A stretch of DNA of 17,869 nucleotides from an uncultured Bacteroides sp. (lineage in GTDB: Bacteria; Bacteroidota; Bacteroidia; Bacteroidales; Bacteroidaceae): the NCBI GenBank assembly GCA_900542985.1, contig UQPQ01000052.1:1-17869 (forward strand). Reading direction: 5' to 3'. Position 1 is the stretch's first letter. The number at the start of each line of letters is the position of its first letter. Shown here one piece after another: positions 1 through 6,291 of the stretch. Under the pieces are notes generated by a model. It was not told where the DNA came from. It was given only the letters and a program-made list of their open reading frames with translations, and made no database searches. A program made the position numbers and the translations under genes.

Positions 1-141
1 TTGCTCAGGAACTTATAAATAAAGTTAAATTATAGTGTTGCGGAATTAAGGTATACTAATAACCCTTTACCTCCCATTATAGAAAAAATACCTCATCTGA
101 TACGCCATGAAAAACTCTATCGAACGATCCATAAACAACTA

Positions 142-852
142 ATGAAAAAATGGTTTCGGTATTTTGTACTGTTTTTCATCATAGGCTCTATTTTTTCTGT
201 TATCTACAGTTCTTTTGACGAGTCTCTGCCATACCGCTCATGGCTTTATACTTTCAACTATTTGGCTTCTTTAATCTTTACAATAGAATACGGATTACGG
301 ATTGCAGCTGCTCCTGTACAATATATTCAGTATAAACGTGCATGGATGGCCAGGCTGCATTACCTGTTTTCTTTTTACGGAATAATCGACTTTGTGGCTA
401 TATTACCATTCGTCATTATATATTTTTACAACGACTCTCCTCACCTTCATTTGGTAGTTTTAGCCTATATATTAATTATTTTCAAGCTAATACGTTATTC
501 CCGCTCTTTCCAAATGATAGGCAGTGTACTTAATCAGGTAAAAGATGAACTGATTACTTCCTATACGGCTTGTGGCATCATGCTTGGATTTTCCGGCATA
601 TTAATGTATTATATCGAACGAAATGCACAGCCCCAAGCTTTCGAAAACATAGGCGATGGATTCTGGTGGGCTATCGTTGCCTTTACTACCGTGGGCTATG
701 GAGACATTTATCCGGTTACTCCACTGGGACGATTACTCAGCAGTATCATCAGTCTTATTGGTATCGCTATGATTGCTATCCCTACCGGTATCATCAGTTC
801 CGCCTTCATGAATATGTTACTGGAGAAAAAGAACAAAGAAAAGAATGGATAA
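142..852 (+). CDS. Voltage-gated-type potassium channel (ion transporter family)
   Basis: A six-helix cation channel of the inner membrane that probably conducts potassium. Likely segments are S1 about residues 6-22, S2 36-53, S3 78-96, S4 105-123, S5 141-158 and S6 198-223. The pore helix leads into the selectivity filter TVGYGD at 183-188, which is the potassium-channel signature. S4 carries only K115, R118 and R121, spaced every third residue as in a weak voltage sensor. There is no cytoplasmic RCK or cyclic-nucleotide domain, and the protein ends soon after S6 in a lysine-rich tail. The N-terminus before S1 is very short for this family. The frame stays open upstream to base 19 without a canonical start, so the true start is uncertain. 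An 11-codon ORF at 107-142 overlaps this ATG as TAATG. The next gene overlaps or directly abuts the 3-prime end, which suggests co-transcription. Family call is firm; ion selectivity is inferred from the filter. Confidence 0.93.
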   Translation: MKKWFRYFVLFFIIGSIFSVIYSSFDESLPYRSWLYTFNYLASLIFTIEYGLRIAAAPVQYIQYKRAWMARLHYLFSFYGIIDFVAILPFVIIYFYNDSPHLHLVVLAYILIIFKLIRYSRSFQMIGSVLNQVKDELITSYTACGIMLGFSGILMYYIERNAQPQAFENIGDGFWWAIVAFTTVGYGDIYPVTPLGRLLSSIISLIGIAMIAIPTGIISSAFMNMLLEKKNKEKNG

Positions 853-871
853 ACAGCACAGGAGTTGTATT

Positions 872-1549
872 ATGAAGCATCATCCGACCTTTCACCGATT
901 TTTATCCGTAAAAACTCTTCTGTATACAGGTATTGCTTTCTGTATCTGCATCATCGGATGTCTGTATTACTGCAACCATCTCGTCAAACAAGCAGCAGAG
1001 CATAAGATATACAACACTACCACAGAAATACCGTATCGGAATACAGCTCTTTTGTTAGGCACTTCTCCCAAACTAAGAAACGGAGAAGATAATCTCTATT
1101 TTCTTTATCGTATACAGGCCACTGCAGATTTGTATAAAGCTGGAAAAATCAGCTATATCCTAATTAGTGGAGACAACAGCCGTAGCAATTACAACGAACC
1201 CGAAAGTATGAAACAGGCACTTATCCGGTTAGGAATACCCTCAAAAGTGATTTATCTGGATTATGCTGGATTACGGACATTGGACTCCGTAGTACGTGCC
1301 AAGAAGATATTTGGTCAGAACTCCATTACTATTATCAGCCAGAAATTCCATAATGAACGAGCCATTTTCATCGCTCAAGCGTACGGAATAGATGCCATCG
1401 GCTATAACGCTCAAAATGTTTCCCGACTATTCGGGCTGAAAACCCGATTACGCGAATACTTTGCCCGTGTAAAAATGTGTATAGATATCCTTACCCACAA
1501 ACAGCCCCGTTTTTTAGGAGAAAAGATAGAAATTCCTGTGGTCCCTTAA
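872..1549 (+). CDS. SanA/YdcF-like DUF218 membrane protein
   Basis: A DUF218 family protein of the SanA/ElyC/YdcF type. Such proteins have one N-terminal membrane helix and a periplasmic Rossmann-like domain, and are linked in enterobacteria to envelope integrity and vancomycin exclusion; the biochemical activity is not settled. Seen here: a membrane helix at about residues 15-33, then the family blocks LLGTSP (61-66), SGDN (99-102), a TLDSV block near 136-140 and SQKFHNERA (156-164). The length of 225 residues is normal for SanA. I chose the ATG at 872 because AGGAG (860-864) sits seven bases upstream. An in-frame ATG at 845 lies inside the preceding channel gene and would add nine polar residues. 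The gene is almost certainly translated from the same message as the channel. Family call is strong; role is inferred from homologues. Confidence 0.88.
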   Translation: MKHHPTFHRFLSVKTLLYTGIAFCICIIGCLYYCNHLVKQAAEHKIYNTTTEIPYRNTALLLGTSPKLRNGEDNLYFLYRIQATADLYKAGKISYILISGDNSRSNYNEPESMKQALIRLGIPSKVIYLDYAGLRTLDSVVRAKKIFGQNSITIISQKFHNERAIFIAQAYGIDAIGYNAQNVSRLFGLKTRLREYFARVKMCIDILTHKQPRFLGEKIEIPVVP

Positions 1550-1612
1550 TCATTCGACTATAAACATAAACTCTGTCTTCATACAGATAGTACACATCTC
1601 CATATAAATGAT

Positions 1613-1620
1613 TAACTTTG
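1613..1620 (+). promoter_or_regulatory. Bacteroidetes-type -7 promoter element for the AlaX-like/nuclease pair
   Basis: TAACTTTG is an exact match to the Bacteroidetes -7 consensus TAnnTTTG and lies 25 bases before the ATG at 1646, so transcription would begin near 1625. I see no clear -33 TTTG at the expected 19-21 base spacing. Its position in the only real gap between the two plus-strand gene pairs supports the call. Confidence 0.5.
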
Positions 1621-1645
1621 GCCCATACTCACTAAAAATATAAAA

Positions 1646-2095
1646 ATGGAACTGAACGAACACAACAAGCAGGAATATCCTCCTATGCATACATGCGAAC
1701 ATATAGTAAACCGCACAATGGTCAATCTTTTCGGATGTGGACGGGCTGTCTCAGCGCATATCGAAAGAAAAAAGAGCAAATTGGATTTCGCATTGCCACA
1801 GGCTCCTTCCGAAGAAGAAATTGCATGTATAGAACGCACCGTAAACGAAGTGATCGCCCGTCATCTACCAGTAACTACCGAATTTATTACACAGGCAGAA
1901 GCATTGGGACGTTTCGACTTGAAGCGCCTGCCCGAAGGAGCTTCCGAAACTGTACGAATCGTCCATGTGGGAGATTACGATGAATGTCTCTGCATCGGTC
2001 TGCATGTAGAAAATACATCAGAAATCGGTACATTTCATATCATCAGTTCAGATTATAAAGAGGGAATTTTCCGAATGCGCTTTAAACTAATATAA
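1646..2095 (+). CDS. Stand-alone tRNA-editing domain protein (AlaX-like, tRNA SAD family)
   Basis: A free-standing version of the second additional domain of alanyl- and threonyl-tRNA synthetases. Relatives (AlaX) hydrolyse mischarged aminoacyl-tRNA in trans in the cytoplasm, typically Ser- or Gly-tRNA(Ala). The two zinc-binding motifs of the fold are visible: HTCEH at residues 15-19 (HxxxH) and CIGLH at 116-120 (CxxxH). The latter runs into VENTSEIG, which parallels the CGGTHVxxTGEIG block of AlaRS. At 149 residues it contains only the editing domain, without the N-terminal glycine-rich barrel of longer AlaX forms. HTCEH replaces the more usual HTAxH, and CIGLH lacks the double glycine, so substrate preference cannot be assigned and activity may be altered. 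It is four bases upstream of the nuclease gene, so the two are probably one transcript. Confidence 0.85.
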   Translation: MELNEHNKQEYPPMHTCEHIVNRTMVNLFGCGRAVSAHIERKKSKLDFALPQAPSEEEIACIERTVNEVIARHLPVTTEFITQAEALGRFDLKRLPEGASETVRIVHVGDYDECLCIGLHVENTSEIGTFHIISSDYKEGIFRMRFKLI

Positions 2096-2099
2096 TTCT

Positions 2100-3005
2100 A
2101 TGAGTAAAAGAAAAAACAATTCAACCGGTTCTCTACAAGGTTTTATCTTGCTGATAGTTCTTGTTGGAGGAGCACTGTTCTTTTATCAGTATCAGCAAAA
2201 GCTTCCTGCAGCAGAAACATGGAAGCAACGTGCCGAGCAGACAATAGAAAAAGTAAAGGAAGCGGTTCCGAATGTTCCTGTCGAACAACTCAAAAACAAG
2301 GGACAATCTGGAGAAAAAACGATAGCTTCGCACCTTGAAATACCGGTCAGTCTGAAAAAACGGAACGAAATAAAACTGCAACGTACAGCATTTACCATTT
2401 CGTACAATAATTTCTACAAGACACCTAACTGGGTAGCGTGGGAACTGACACGCCAGGAAACTACAGGAGAGGAGGAAAGAAAAAATAAATTTCTTCCCGA
2501 CCCCGATTTGCCGGAACCACGTGTAGAACATGCCGATTATACCAATTCCGGATACGACCGGGGACATATGGCACCGGCCGCTGATATGAAATGGAGCAAA
2601 CAGGCCATGCAGGAGTCTTTCTACATGAGCAACATCTGCCCGCAAAACAGAAAACTGAACCGCGACGACTGGGGAGACCTGGAAGAAGCTTGCCGGCAAT
2701 GGGCAAAGAAATACGGTACAGTGTACATCGCCTGCGGTCCTATTTACGACAAAGCCAAACCCGAACGTATCGGACGAAACAAGGTAGCTGTGCCCAACCG
2801 CTTCTTTAAGGTTGTTCTGATATACAATCGGAAGAATCCTATCGCTATGGGCTTCCTGTTCGAAAACAAAGCTGACCATAAGAAACTGGATAAGTACCTG
2901 GTTACGGTAGATTCCATAGAAAAAATTACAGGACTTGACTTCTTTTCACGACTGCCCGATGATATTGAGCAAAAGATAGAATCCATTTTACCGGTACTCC
3001 CCTGA
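2100..3005 (+). CDS. Membrane-anchored DNA/RNA non-specific endonuclease (NucA/Serratia type)
   Basis: A beta-beta-alpha metal endonuclease that cuts DNA and RNA without sequence preference. The N-terminus is a signal-anchor helix at about residues 12-30, followed by a linker to about 80, so the catalytic domain should face the periplasm or outside. The catalytic motif DRGH is at 153-156, with H156 as general base. The conserved asparagine N187 (in LNRDDW) is the expected metal ligand and E195 matches the conserved glutamate eight residues later. SNICPQ at 177-182 is the usual family block. Length 301 is normal for Bacteroidetes members. The gene follows the AlaX-like gene by four bases. The long palindrome at 3049-3092 lies 44 bases after the stop and probably ends the transcript. 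Function in nutrient scavenging or DNA turnover is inference; the nuclease assignment is firm. Confidence 0.93.
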   Translation: MSKRKNNSTGSLQGFILLIVLVGGALFFYQYQQKLPAAETWKQRAEQTIEKVKEAVPNVPVEQLKNKGQSGEKTIASHLEIPVSLKKRNEIKLQRTAFTISYNNFYKTPNWVAWELTRQETTGEEERKNKFLPDPDLPEPRVEHADYTNSGYDRGHMAPAADMKWSKQAMQESFYMSNICPQNRKLNRDDWGDLEEACRQWAKKYGTVYIACGPIYDKAKPERIGRNKVAVPNRFFKVVLIYNRKNPIAMGFLFENKADHKKLDKYLVTVDSIEKITGLDFFSRLPDDIEQKIESILPVLP

Positions 3006-3048
3006 ATTACTCTCAAATACTTTTGATAATAGCAGTAAGACCACTTGC

Positions 3049-3092
3049 AGGTTTACCTGTTGCATATACAGACATATACAACAGGTAAACCT
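3049..3092. terminator. Long perfect inverted repeat between converging genes
   Basis: AGGTTTACCTGTTG (3049-3062) is the exact reverse complement of CAACAGGTAAACCT (3079-3092). The 16-base interior adds four more pairs after one mismatch, so the hairpin could have a stem of about 19 positions and a four- to six-base loop. It lies 43 bases after the nuclease stop and 54 bases from the end of the opposing minus-strand gene, the right place for a shared transcription stop. There is only a weak T-run (CCTTTCC) after it on the plus strand, so it is not a textbook intrinsic terminator. Each arm also contains CAGGTnnACCT-like symmetry. Confidence 0.6.
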
Positions 3093-3133
3093 TTCCATAA
3101 CACCCTCTCACAGTCCGAAAATATCTTGAGCCG

Positions 3134-3144
3134 CTTGTTACCAG
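3134..3144. repeat. Left arm of 11-base inverted repeat bracketing the Imm33-like gene
   Basis: CTTGTTACCAG ends two bases beyond the stop codon of the Imm33-like gene and is the exact reverse complement of CTGGTAACAAG at 3540-3550, just upstream of that gene's start. The similarity does not extend beyond these 11 bases on either side. Confidence 0.6.
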
Positions 3145-3146
3145 CA

Positions 3147-3521
3147 TTATTCTTCCAAGGGCTCAAATGGTTCTTCTTGAAACACTCCATTTTCATCTCT
3201 GATATAAGCTGTACCGTATGGAGCATGAAGTAACGGAATTATATCAGGGTCGTACTGGCAGATAGTATTCAGTTTATAGATTCCACTATTTTCGGCCTTT
3301 TGCATATATTCGTCACTCTCATCACCTGCTATAAACCGCCACCCACTATCATATCCTTCAAATGGACTGTCTTCTTCTGGTTTCTCACGATACATATATC
3401 CGACAGGCAAGCCATCTACTGTGATTCTGTCAGTAGCTATACACCCATCAGAAGTTTCCCAGTTTTTAAGAAGGACCTCGTTTTCTCGCCCATTTATAAA
3501 AAATTGCTTTTCCTTTTTCAT
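3147..3521 (-). CDS. Imm33/DUF2185 immunity-like protein
   Basis: A small acidic cytoplasmic protein with the DUF2185 (immunity protein Imm33) pattern. The core includes ITVDGLPVGYMYRE (33-46), DSGWRF (58-63), AGDESDEYM (65-73) and LNTICQYDPDIIPLL (84-98), ending in PYGTAY and a short acidic tail. There is no signal peptide or membrane segment. Imm33 members were predicted to be immunity proteins in polymorphic toxin loci, but many occur alone and no member's mechanism is known to me. No toxin gene is adjacent: the neighbours are a HAD phosphatase upstream and the convergent nuclease gene downstream. An exact 11-base inverted repeat (3134-3144 and 3540-3550) brackets the gene. Family call is good; a protective role is inference only. 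Confidence 0.82.
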   Translation of the reverse strand: MKKEKQFFINGRENEVLLKNWETSDGCIATDRITVDGLPVGYMYREKPEEDSPFEGYDSGWRFIAGDESDEYMQKAENSGIYKLNTICQYDPDIIPLLHAPYGTAYIRDENGVFQEEPFEPLEE

Positions 3522-3539
3522 TTTATTATCCCGTTTTTA

Positions 3540-3550
3540 CTGGTAACAAG
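3540..3550. repeat. Right arm of 11-base inverted repeat bracketing the Imm33-like gene
   Basis: CTGGTAACAAG lies 18 bases upstream of the minus-strand start at 3521 and 22 bases downstream of the HAD gene stop. It pairs exactly with 3134-3144. It could be a long-range RNA helix enclosing the gene or a remnant of a small insertion. Confidence 0.6.
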
Positions 3551-3572
3551 GAAATATATAACCCATTATCTG

Positions 3573-4367
3573 CTATTCAATAATGCCAAAATGCACAAGA
3601 GCATGTAAGATACCATCTTCATCTACATCGTCTGTAATAAAGTCAGCGCAGTCCTTTACCCGACTCGATGCACCGCCCATTGCGATACCTATACCGGCAG
3701 CCTTAAGCATGGGAATATCATTTCCTCCATCTCCAAAAGCCATACTCTCATCCAAAGAAAAGCCTAAACAAGCTGCCACATCAGCCATTCCGGATGCCTT
3801 GTTTACACCAGTCGCATTTACATCTGCAAAATATGGATTCCAGCGCGAAACAGCCAATCCCGGAAGTTGATTCATTATTTCCTTTTCAACTTCTTCTCCA
3901 CAGTAAATACAAAGCTGACAACACGTACAAGCATCAAATTCGCTCACAATATCTACAACCTGAGGTACAGGATGATTCGTCAGTTCGGAAAGAGCAATCA
4001 CTGTATCATTCACATAATTCACAAGTATCCCTTTTTCCACTTCCAAAGCCAATGGGAAACCATACTGTTCGGCAAGATGAAGGACTGTATGAAAGTCTTC
4101 CCGACCAATGGGATAAGAAATGATCTCAGTACCATCGCGAAGCACACACCGAGAACCATTCAACGAAACGACGGCATCATAGGGAATCGCCTCCAGTTCC
4201 AGCAAGTCGGTAGCTCCCCTACCTGTCGCTATAATAATTTTCATCCCTTTCTCATGTACTTTAGTCAGCGCATCGATTGTCGTCTGAGGTATCTTATGCG
4301 TCTTGAAACTGATTAAAGTTCCATCTACATCCAGAAAAATTGCCTTCACTTTCATTTTCTCAATCAT
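3573..4367 (-). CDS. Cof-type HAD-IIB phosphatase
   Basis: A haloacid dehalogenase superfamily hydrolase of the Cof/YbiV type, which dephosphorylate sugar phosphates and related small metabolites in the cytoplasm. All four motifs are present. Motif I is DVDGT with D13 and D15 as nucleophile and acid/base. Motif II is T48 in ATGR, motif III is K190 in NKASGM, and motif IV is GDGGND at 212-217. The region between about 85 and 185 is the C2 cap that sets substrate choice. It holds an unusual cysteine cluster, C147, C149, C150, C153 and C156. Length 264 is typical. An alternative start at the fifth residue (MKVKA) is possible and would not affect the domain. The gene begins 51 bases after the small-RNA terminator and may rely on its own promoter, which I could not identify. 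Substrate is unknown. Confidence 0.92.
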   Translation of the reverse strand: MIEKMKVKAIFLDVDGTLISFKTHKIPQTTIDALTKVHEKGMKIIIATGRGATDLLELEAIPYDAVVSLNGSRCVLRDGTEIISYPIGREDFHTVLHLAEQYGFPLALEVEKGILVNYVNDTVIALSELTNHPVPQVVDIVSEFDACTCCQLCIYCGEEVEKEIMNQLPGLAVSRWNPYFADVNATGVNKASGMADVAACLGFSLDESMAFGDGGNDIPMLKAAGIGIAMGGASSRVKDCADFITDDVDEDGILHALVHFGIIE

Positions 4368-4417
4368 ATTACTTTATTTCGGAAAGAGTCTTTCTATGCT
4401 TCTATCTTTAGATCATA

Positions 4418-4656
4418 CAAAAAATAAAGCGAAGAATCATGTATTTCAATACAAAATTCTTCGCTTTATAAGGAGAAGCCGCACCCGAGGCGTGACGAAA
4501 CTCCGAAAAACAGGATTTGAGTGCCCTCTTCCTTTGTAATCCACCGGCATAAATGCTACCCGAAGGCGTGGCCCGCCATTGGAAGATGAAGCTTGTCTCG
4601 GCATTTCTTATAAATTTGATGAGTTTCCCGATTCTGCAAGTACGGCTTCATTTTTG
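4418..4656 (-). ncRNA. Structured small RNA, likely Bacteroidales-1 motif (possibly a 6S-like RNA)
   Basis: A complete minus-strand RNA gene can be read from the sequence. It has a promoter (4662-4692), a transcript of about 240 bases and a hairpin-plus-T-run terminator (4419-4469). The RNA folds into nested helices. The outer helix pairs 4640-4649 with 4475-4484, ten positions with one G-U. A second helix pairs 4621-4627 (GAGTTTC on plus) with 4497-4503. An apical stem pairs 4581-4586 with 4527-4532 and continues as 4568-4571 with 4541-4544. Between them are large internal loops, giving a long rod with a central bubble. The closing helix ends near 4471, so a body of about 180 bases precedes the terminator. 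From established knowledge, the Bacteroidales-1 RNA motif (Weinberg and colleagues) is found only in Bacteroidales, has a Bacteroidetes-type promoter and a terminator, and often lies downstream of the L20 gene, exactly as here. The 6S-like reading is my inference from the fold and length. No convincing ORF of its own was seen. Confidence 0.82.
4419..4469 (-). terminator. Intrinsic terminator of the small RNA
   Basis: ATTCTTCGCTTTAT (4456-4469) and ATAAAGCGAAGAAT (4424-4437) form a perfect 14-bp stem around an 18-base loop. Read on the minus strand, the stem is followed by a run of T residues (ATTTTTTG) ending near 4419. This is a textbook intrinsic terminator and fixes both strand and 3-prime end. 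Confidence 0.9.
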
Positions 4657-4661
4657 TATTA

Positions 4662-4692
4662 CAAATATATTATATTTTTTTGGTTCTACAAA
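4662..4692 (-). promoter_or_regulatory. Bacteroidetes-type promoter of the small RNA
   Basis: On the minus strand TTTG (4692-4689) is followed after exactly 19 bases by TATATTTG (4669-4662). This matches both halves and the spacing of the Bacteroidetes sigma consensus TTTG-N19/21-TAnnTTTG. Transcription would start about 6-10 bases further on, near 4656-4651, just before the outer helix of the RNA. Confidence 0.85.
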
Positions 4693-4843
4693 ATTTTACC
4701 CGAATTAATAGCAGAACATTTTAATTTTTAATCTGCGGAATATGTATTGGAAAAACCTTTTCTTCCATTCAGCTTTCGCCTAAGAAAACATCATAATGAC
4801 GGCTTTTCAAAAGACATCAGCGACAAAAAAGCCATATAGTCAT

Positions 4844-4879
4844 AAAAAAAAGAGATGTTTAAAAATAAACATCTCTTTT
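4844..4879 (-). terminator. Terminator of the thrS-infC-rpmI-rplT operon
   Basis: AAAAGAGATGTTTA (4848-4861) and TAAACATCTCTTTT (4866-4879) form a perfect 14-bp stem with a four-base loop. On the minus strand it is followed by a run of eight T residues counting from the stem end (4851-4844). It lies 27 bases after the rplT stop codon. Confidence 0.9.
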
Positions 4880-4906
4880 CTATACTTTTTAATACCGTAT
4901 ACCGCA

Positions 4907-5257
4907 TTAAGCAGCTTTTGCCTTAGCAACAACAGCTTTGAATGCTTCTGGATGGTTCATAGCTAAGTCAGCCAAAACCTTACGGTTGATTTCGATACCT
5001 GCTTTGTGCAATGCACCCATCAACTTAGAGTAAGACATACCTTCCAGACGAGCAGCTGCGTTGATACGCTGAATCCACAATGCACGGAAGTTACGTTTTT
5101 TGTTCTTACGGTCGCGGTATGCATAAGTCAAACCTTTTTCCCAAGTGTTCTTAGCAACGGTCCAAACGTTTTTTCTTGCACCAAAGTAACCTCTGGTTAA
5201 ACCTAAAATTTTCTTTCTTCTTGCTCTTGAAGCAACGTGATTTACTGATCTTGGCAT
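4907..5257 (-). CDS. rplT: 50S ribosomal protein L20
   Basis: Ribosomal protein L20, a primary 23S rRNA-binding protein needed early in large-subunit assembly. The protein is full length at 116 residues and starts [18 protein letters not shown]. The basic N-terminal extension binds rRNA, and the C-terminal half contains the conserved [11 protein letters not shown] and [24 protein letters not shown] blocks (shown here in part). It is the last gene of thrS-infC-rpmI-rplT, 103 bases after rpmI, and is followed by a strong terminator. In both Bacillus and E. coli L20 represses its own operon by binding mRNA structures. Whether a similar site exists here is open, though a strong hairpin does lie upstream of infC. 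Confidence 0.98.
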   Translation of the reverse strand: MPRSVNHVASRARRKKILGLTRGYFGARKNVWTVAKNTWEKGLTYAYRDRKNKKRNFRALWIQRINAAARLEGMSYSKLMGALHKAGIEINRKVLADLAMNHPEAFKAVVAKAKAA

Positions 5258-5360
5258 AGTTTTAATTCTTTTTTGAATGATAGCGCCGATATTTTACAAC
5301 CGGACTTGAGGCTAATGCATTCGGTTAATAATTTTAATGATACGTGTACGCTTTTGAAGA

Positions 5361-5558
5361 TTACTTCATGCAAAGCAGTTCTTTCACCTGAGTCAAGTTG
5401 GCATTGTGTACCAATCCTGAGTGAACAAGGTTTCTTTTCTGCTTCTTAGTTTTCTTAGTCAAAATGTGACTGTGAAAAGCGTGCTTTCTCTTGATTTTAC
5501 CTGTTCCGGTAAGAGCGAATCTTTTTTTAGCACCGGAGTTAGTCTTTACCTTTGGCAT
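5361..5558 (-). CDS. rpmI: 50S ribosomal protein L35
   Basis: Ribosomal protein L35, a small basic component of the large subunit. The 65-residue product begins [20 protein letters not shown], with the family pattern KxKTxxxAKKRFxxTGxGKIKR, then a run of lysines (KKTKKQKR) and a C-terminal VKELL segment, all typical of L35. It sits between infC (89-base gap) and rplT (103-base gap), the usual order across bacteria. Neither gap contains a clear terminator or promoter, so read-through is expected. Confidence 0.98.
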   Translation of the reverse strand: MPKVKTNSGAKKRFALTGTGKIKRKHAFHSHILTKKTKKQKRNLVHSGLVHNANLTQVKELLCMK

Positions 5559-5647
5559 CTTGTTAAAATTTTAATTATTATTATTAACGGTGGCAACGTA
5601 CTATACCGGCACGTTACGCACTCTCTCTTTCATTTGTCTGAGACAAC

Positions 5648-6193
5648 TTATCCGTTCTTTTTAGGAGCACCCGGTTTCTTAGGAGCCAATGAGATAGTCA
5701 TTCTCTTTCCTTCCAAAAGCGGCATCTGTTCTACCTTTGCATATTCTTCCAGGTCGTTTGCAAAGCGAAGCAACAATACTTCACCCTGTTCTTTGAACAG
5801 AATAGAACGTCCTTTGAAGAACACATAAGCCTTTACCTTATCTCCATCCTGCAAGAAACCAATGGCATGCTTCAGTTTGAAGTTGTAATCGTGTTCGTCG
5901 GTCTGAGGTCCGAAACGGATTTCCTTCACGTTCACCTTCACCTGCTTTGCCTTCTGTTCCTTTGCACGTTTCTTCAACTGGTAAAGGAATTTAGAATAAT
6001 CTATAATTCTACAAACTGGAGGAACAGCGTTGGGTGAAATTTCTACTAAGTCAGCTTCATGCTCTTCTGCCATTTTCAAAGCTTGAGCGATTGGATAAAC
6101 TGCTGATTCAATATCGTCGCCCACAATGCGGACTTCTTTGGCGCGAATCTGTTCATTGATTCGGTGTTGCCCTTTTAAAGTGTCATTCTTCAT
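5648..6193 (-). CDS. infC: Translation initiation factor IF-3
   Basis: IF-3 binds the 30S subunit, blocks premature joining of the 50S subunit and helps select the start codon and initiator tRNA. The N-terminal domain shows [17 protein letters not shown] (12-28) and the block [21 protein letters not shown] lysine-rich linker ([11 protein letters not shown]) leads into the C-terminal domain with [18 protein letters not shown] and [11 protein letters not shown]. Length is 181, usual for the family, with a short lysine/proline-rich tail (KKPGAPKK). The start is ATG, not the rare AUU used in E. coli, so codon-based autoregulation as in E. coli is not expected. It lies 103 bases downstream of thrS, and that gap contains a perfect 15-bp hairpin. 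A 13-base palindrome (TTGTCTGAGACAA, 5634-5646) sits just after its stop codon. Confidence 0.97.
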   Translation of the reverse strand: MKNDTLKGQHRINEQIRAKEVRIVGDDIESAVYPIAQALKMAEEHEADLVEISPNAVPPVCRIIDYSKFLYQLKKRAKEQKAKQVKVNVKEIRFGPQTDEHDYNFKLKHAIGFLQDGDKVKAYVFFKGRSILFKEQGEVLLLRFANDLEEYAKVEQMPLLEGKRMTISLAPKKPGAPKKNG

Positions 6194-6250
6194 TAAAAAT
6201 ACTTTTCTTCCTTGTTTGTCTTTTGTTTTAATTATATATTATTCTTTGTT

Positions 6251-6288
6251 CCGTTTGCAGGAGAAAGATGTCCTTCTCCTGCAAACGG
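6251..6288 (-). promoter_or_regulatory. Strong hairpin in the infC leader
   Basis: CCGTTTGCAGGAGAA (6251-6265) pairs exactly with TTCTCCTGCAAACGG (6274-6288): a perfect 15-bp stem with an eight-base loop, in the gap between thrS and infC. On the minus strand there is no T-run after it (AACAAAG follows), so it does not look like an intrinsic terminator. A regulatory leader structure or an RNA-processing or stability element is more likely. Confidence 0.7.
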
Positions 6289-6291
6289 TTG

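Noticed and set aside
1..18. Possible C-terminal end of a plus-strand gene (LLRNL then TAA) at the window edge
   Set aside because: Only five codons are visible, so nothing supports coding over chance.
2133..2879. Minus-strand 248-codon frame within the nuclease gene
   Set aside because: It is fully antisense to the nuclease, whose catalytic motifs are intact; the translation has no recognisable domain.
4303..4539. Plus-strand 78-codon frame across the HAD start and the small RNA
   Set aside because: It runs through the small-RNA terminator and the HAD gene start on the opposite strand and has no start context or family signal.
4801..4832. Inverted repeat GGCTTTT / AAAAGCC between the rplT terminator and the small RNA
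   Set aside because: Seven pairs around an 18-base loop in A/T-rich sequence next to a much stronger terminator; too weak to call.
5600..5646. Possible L20-binding pseudoknot between infC and rpmI, as in E. coli
   Set aside because: Only a 13-base palindrome after the infC stop and five-base complementarities are visible; I could not build a convincing pseudoknot.
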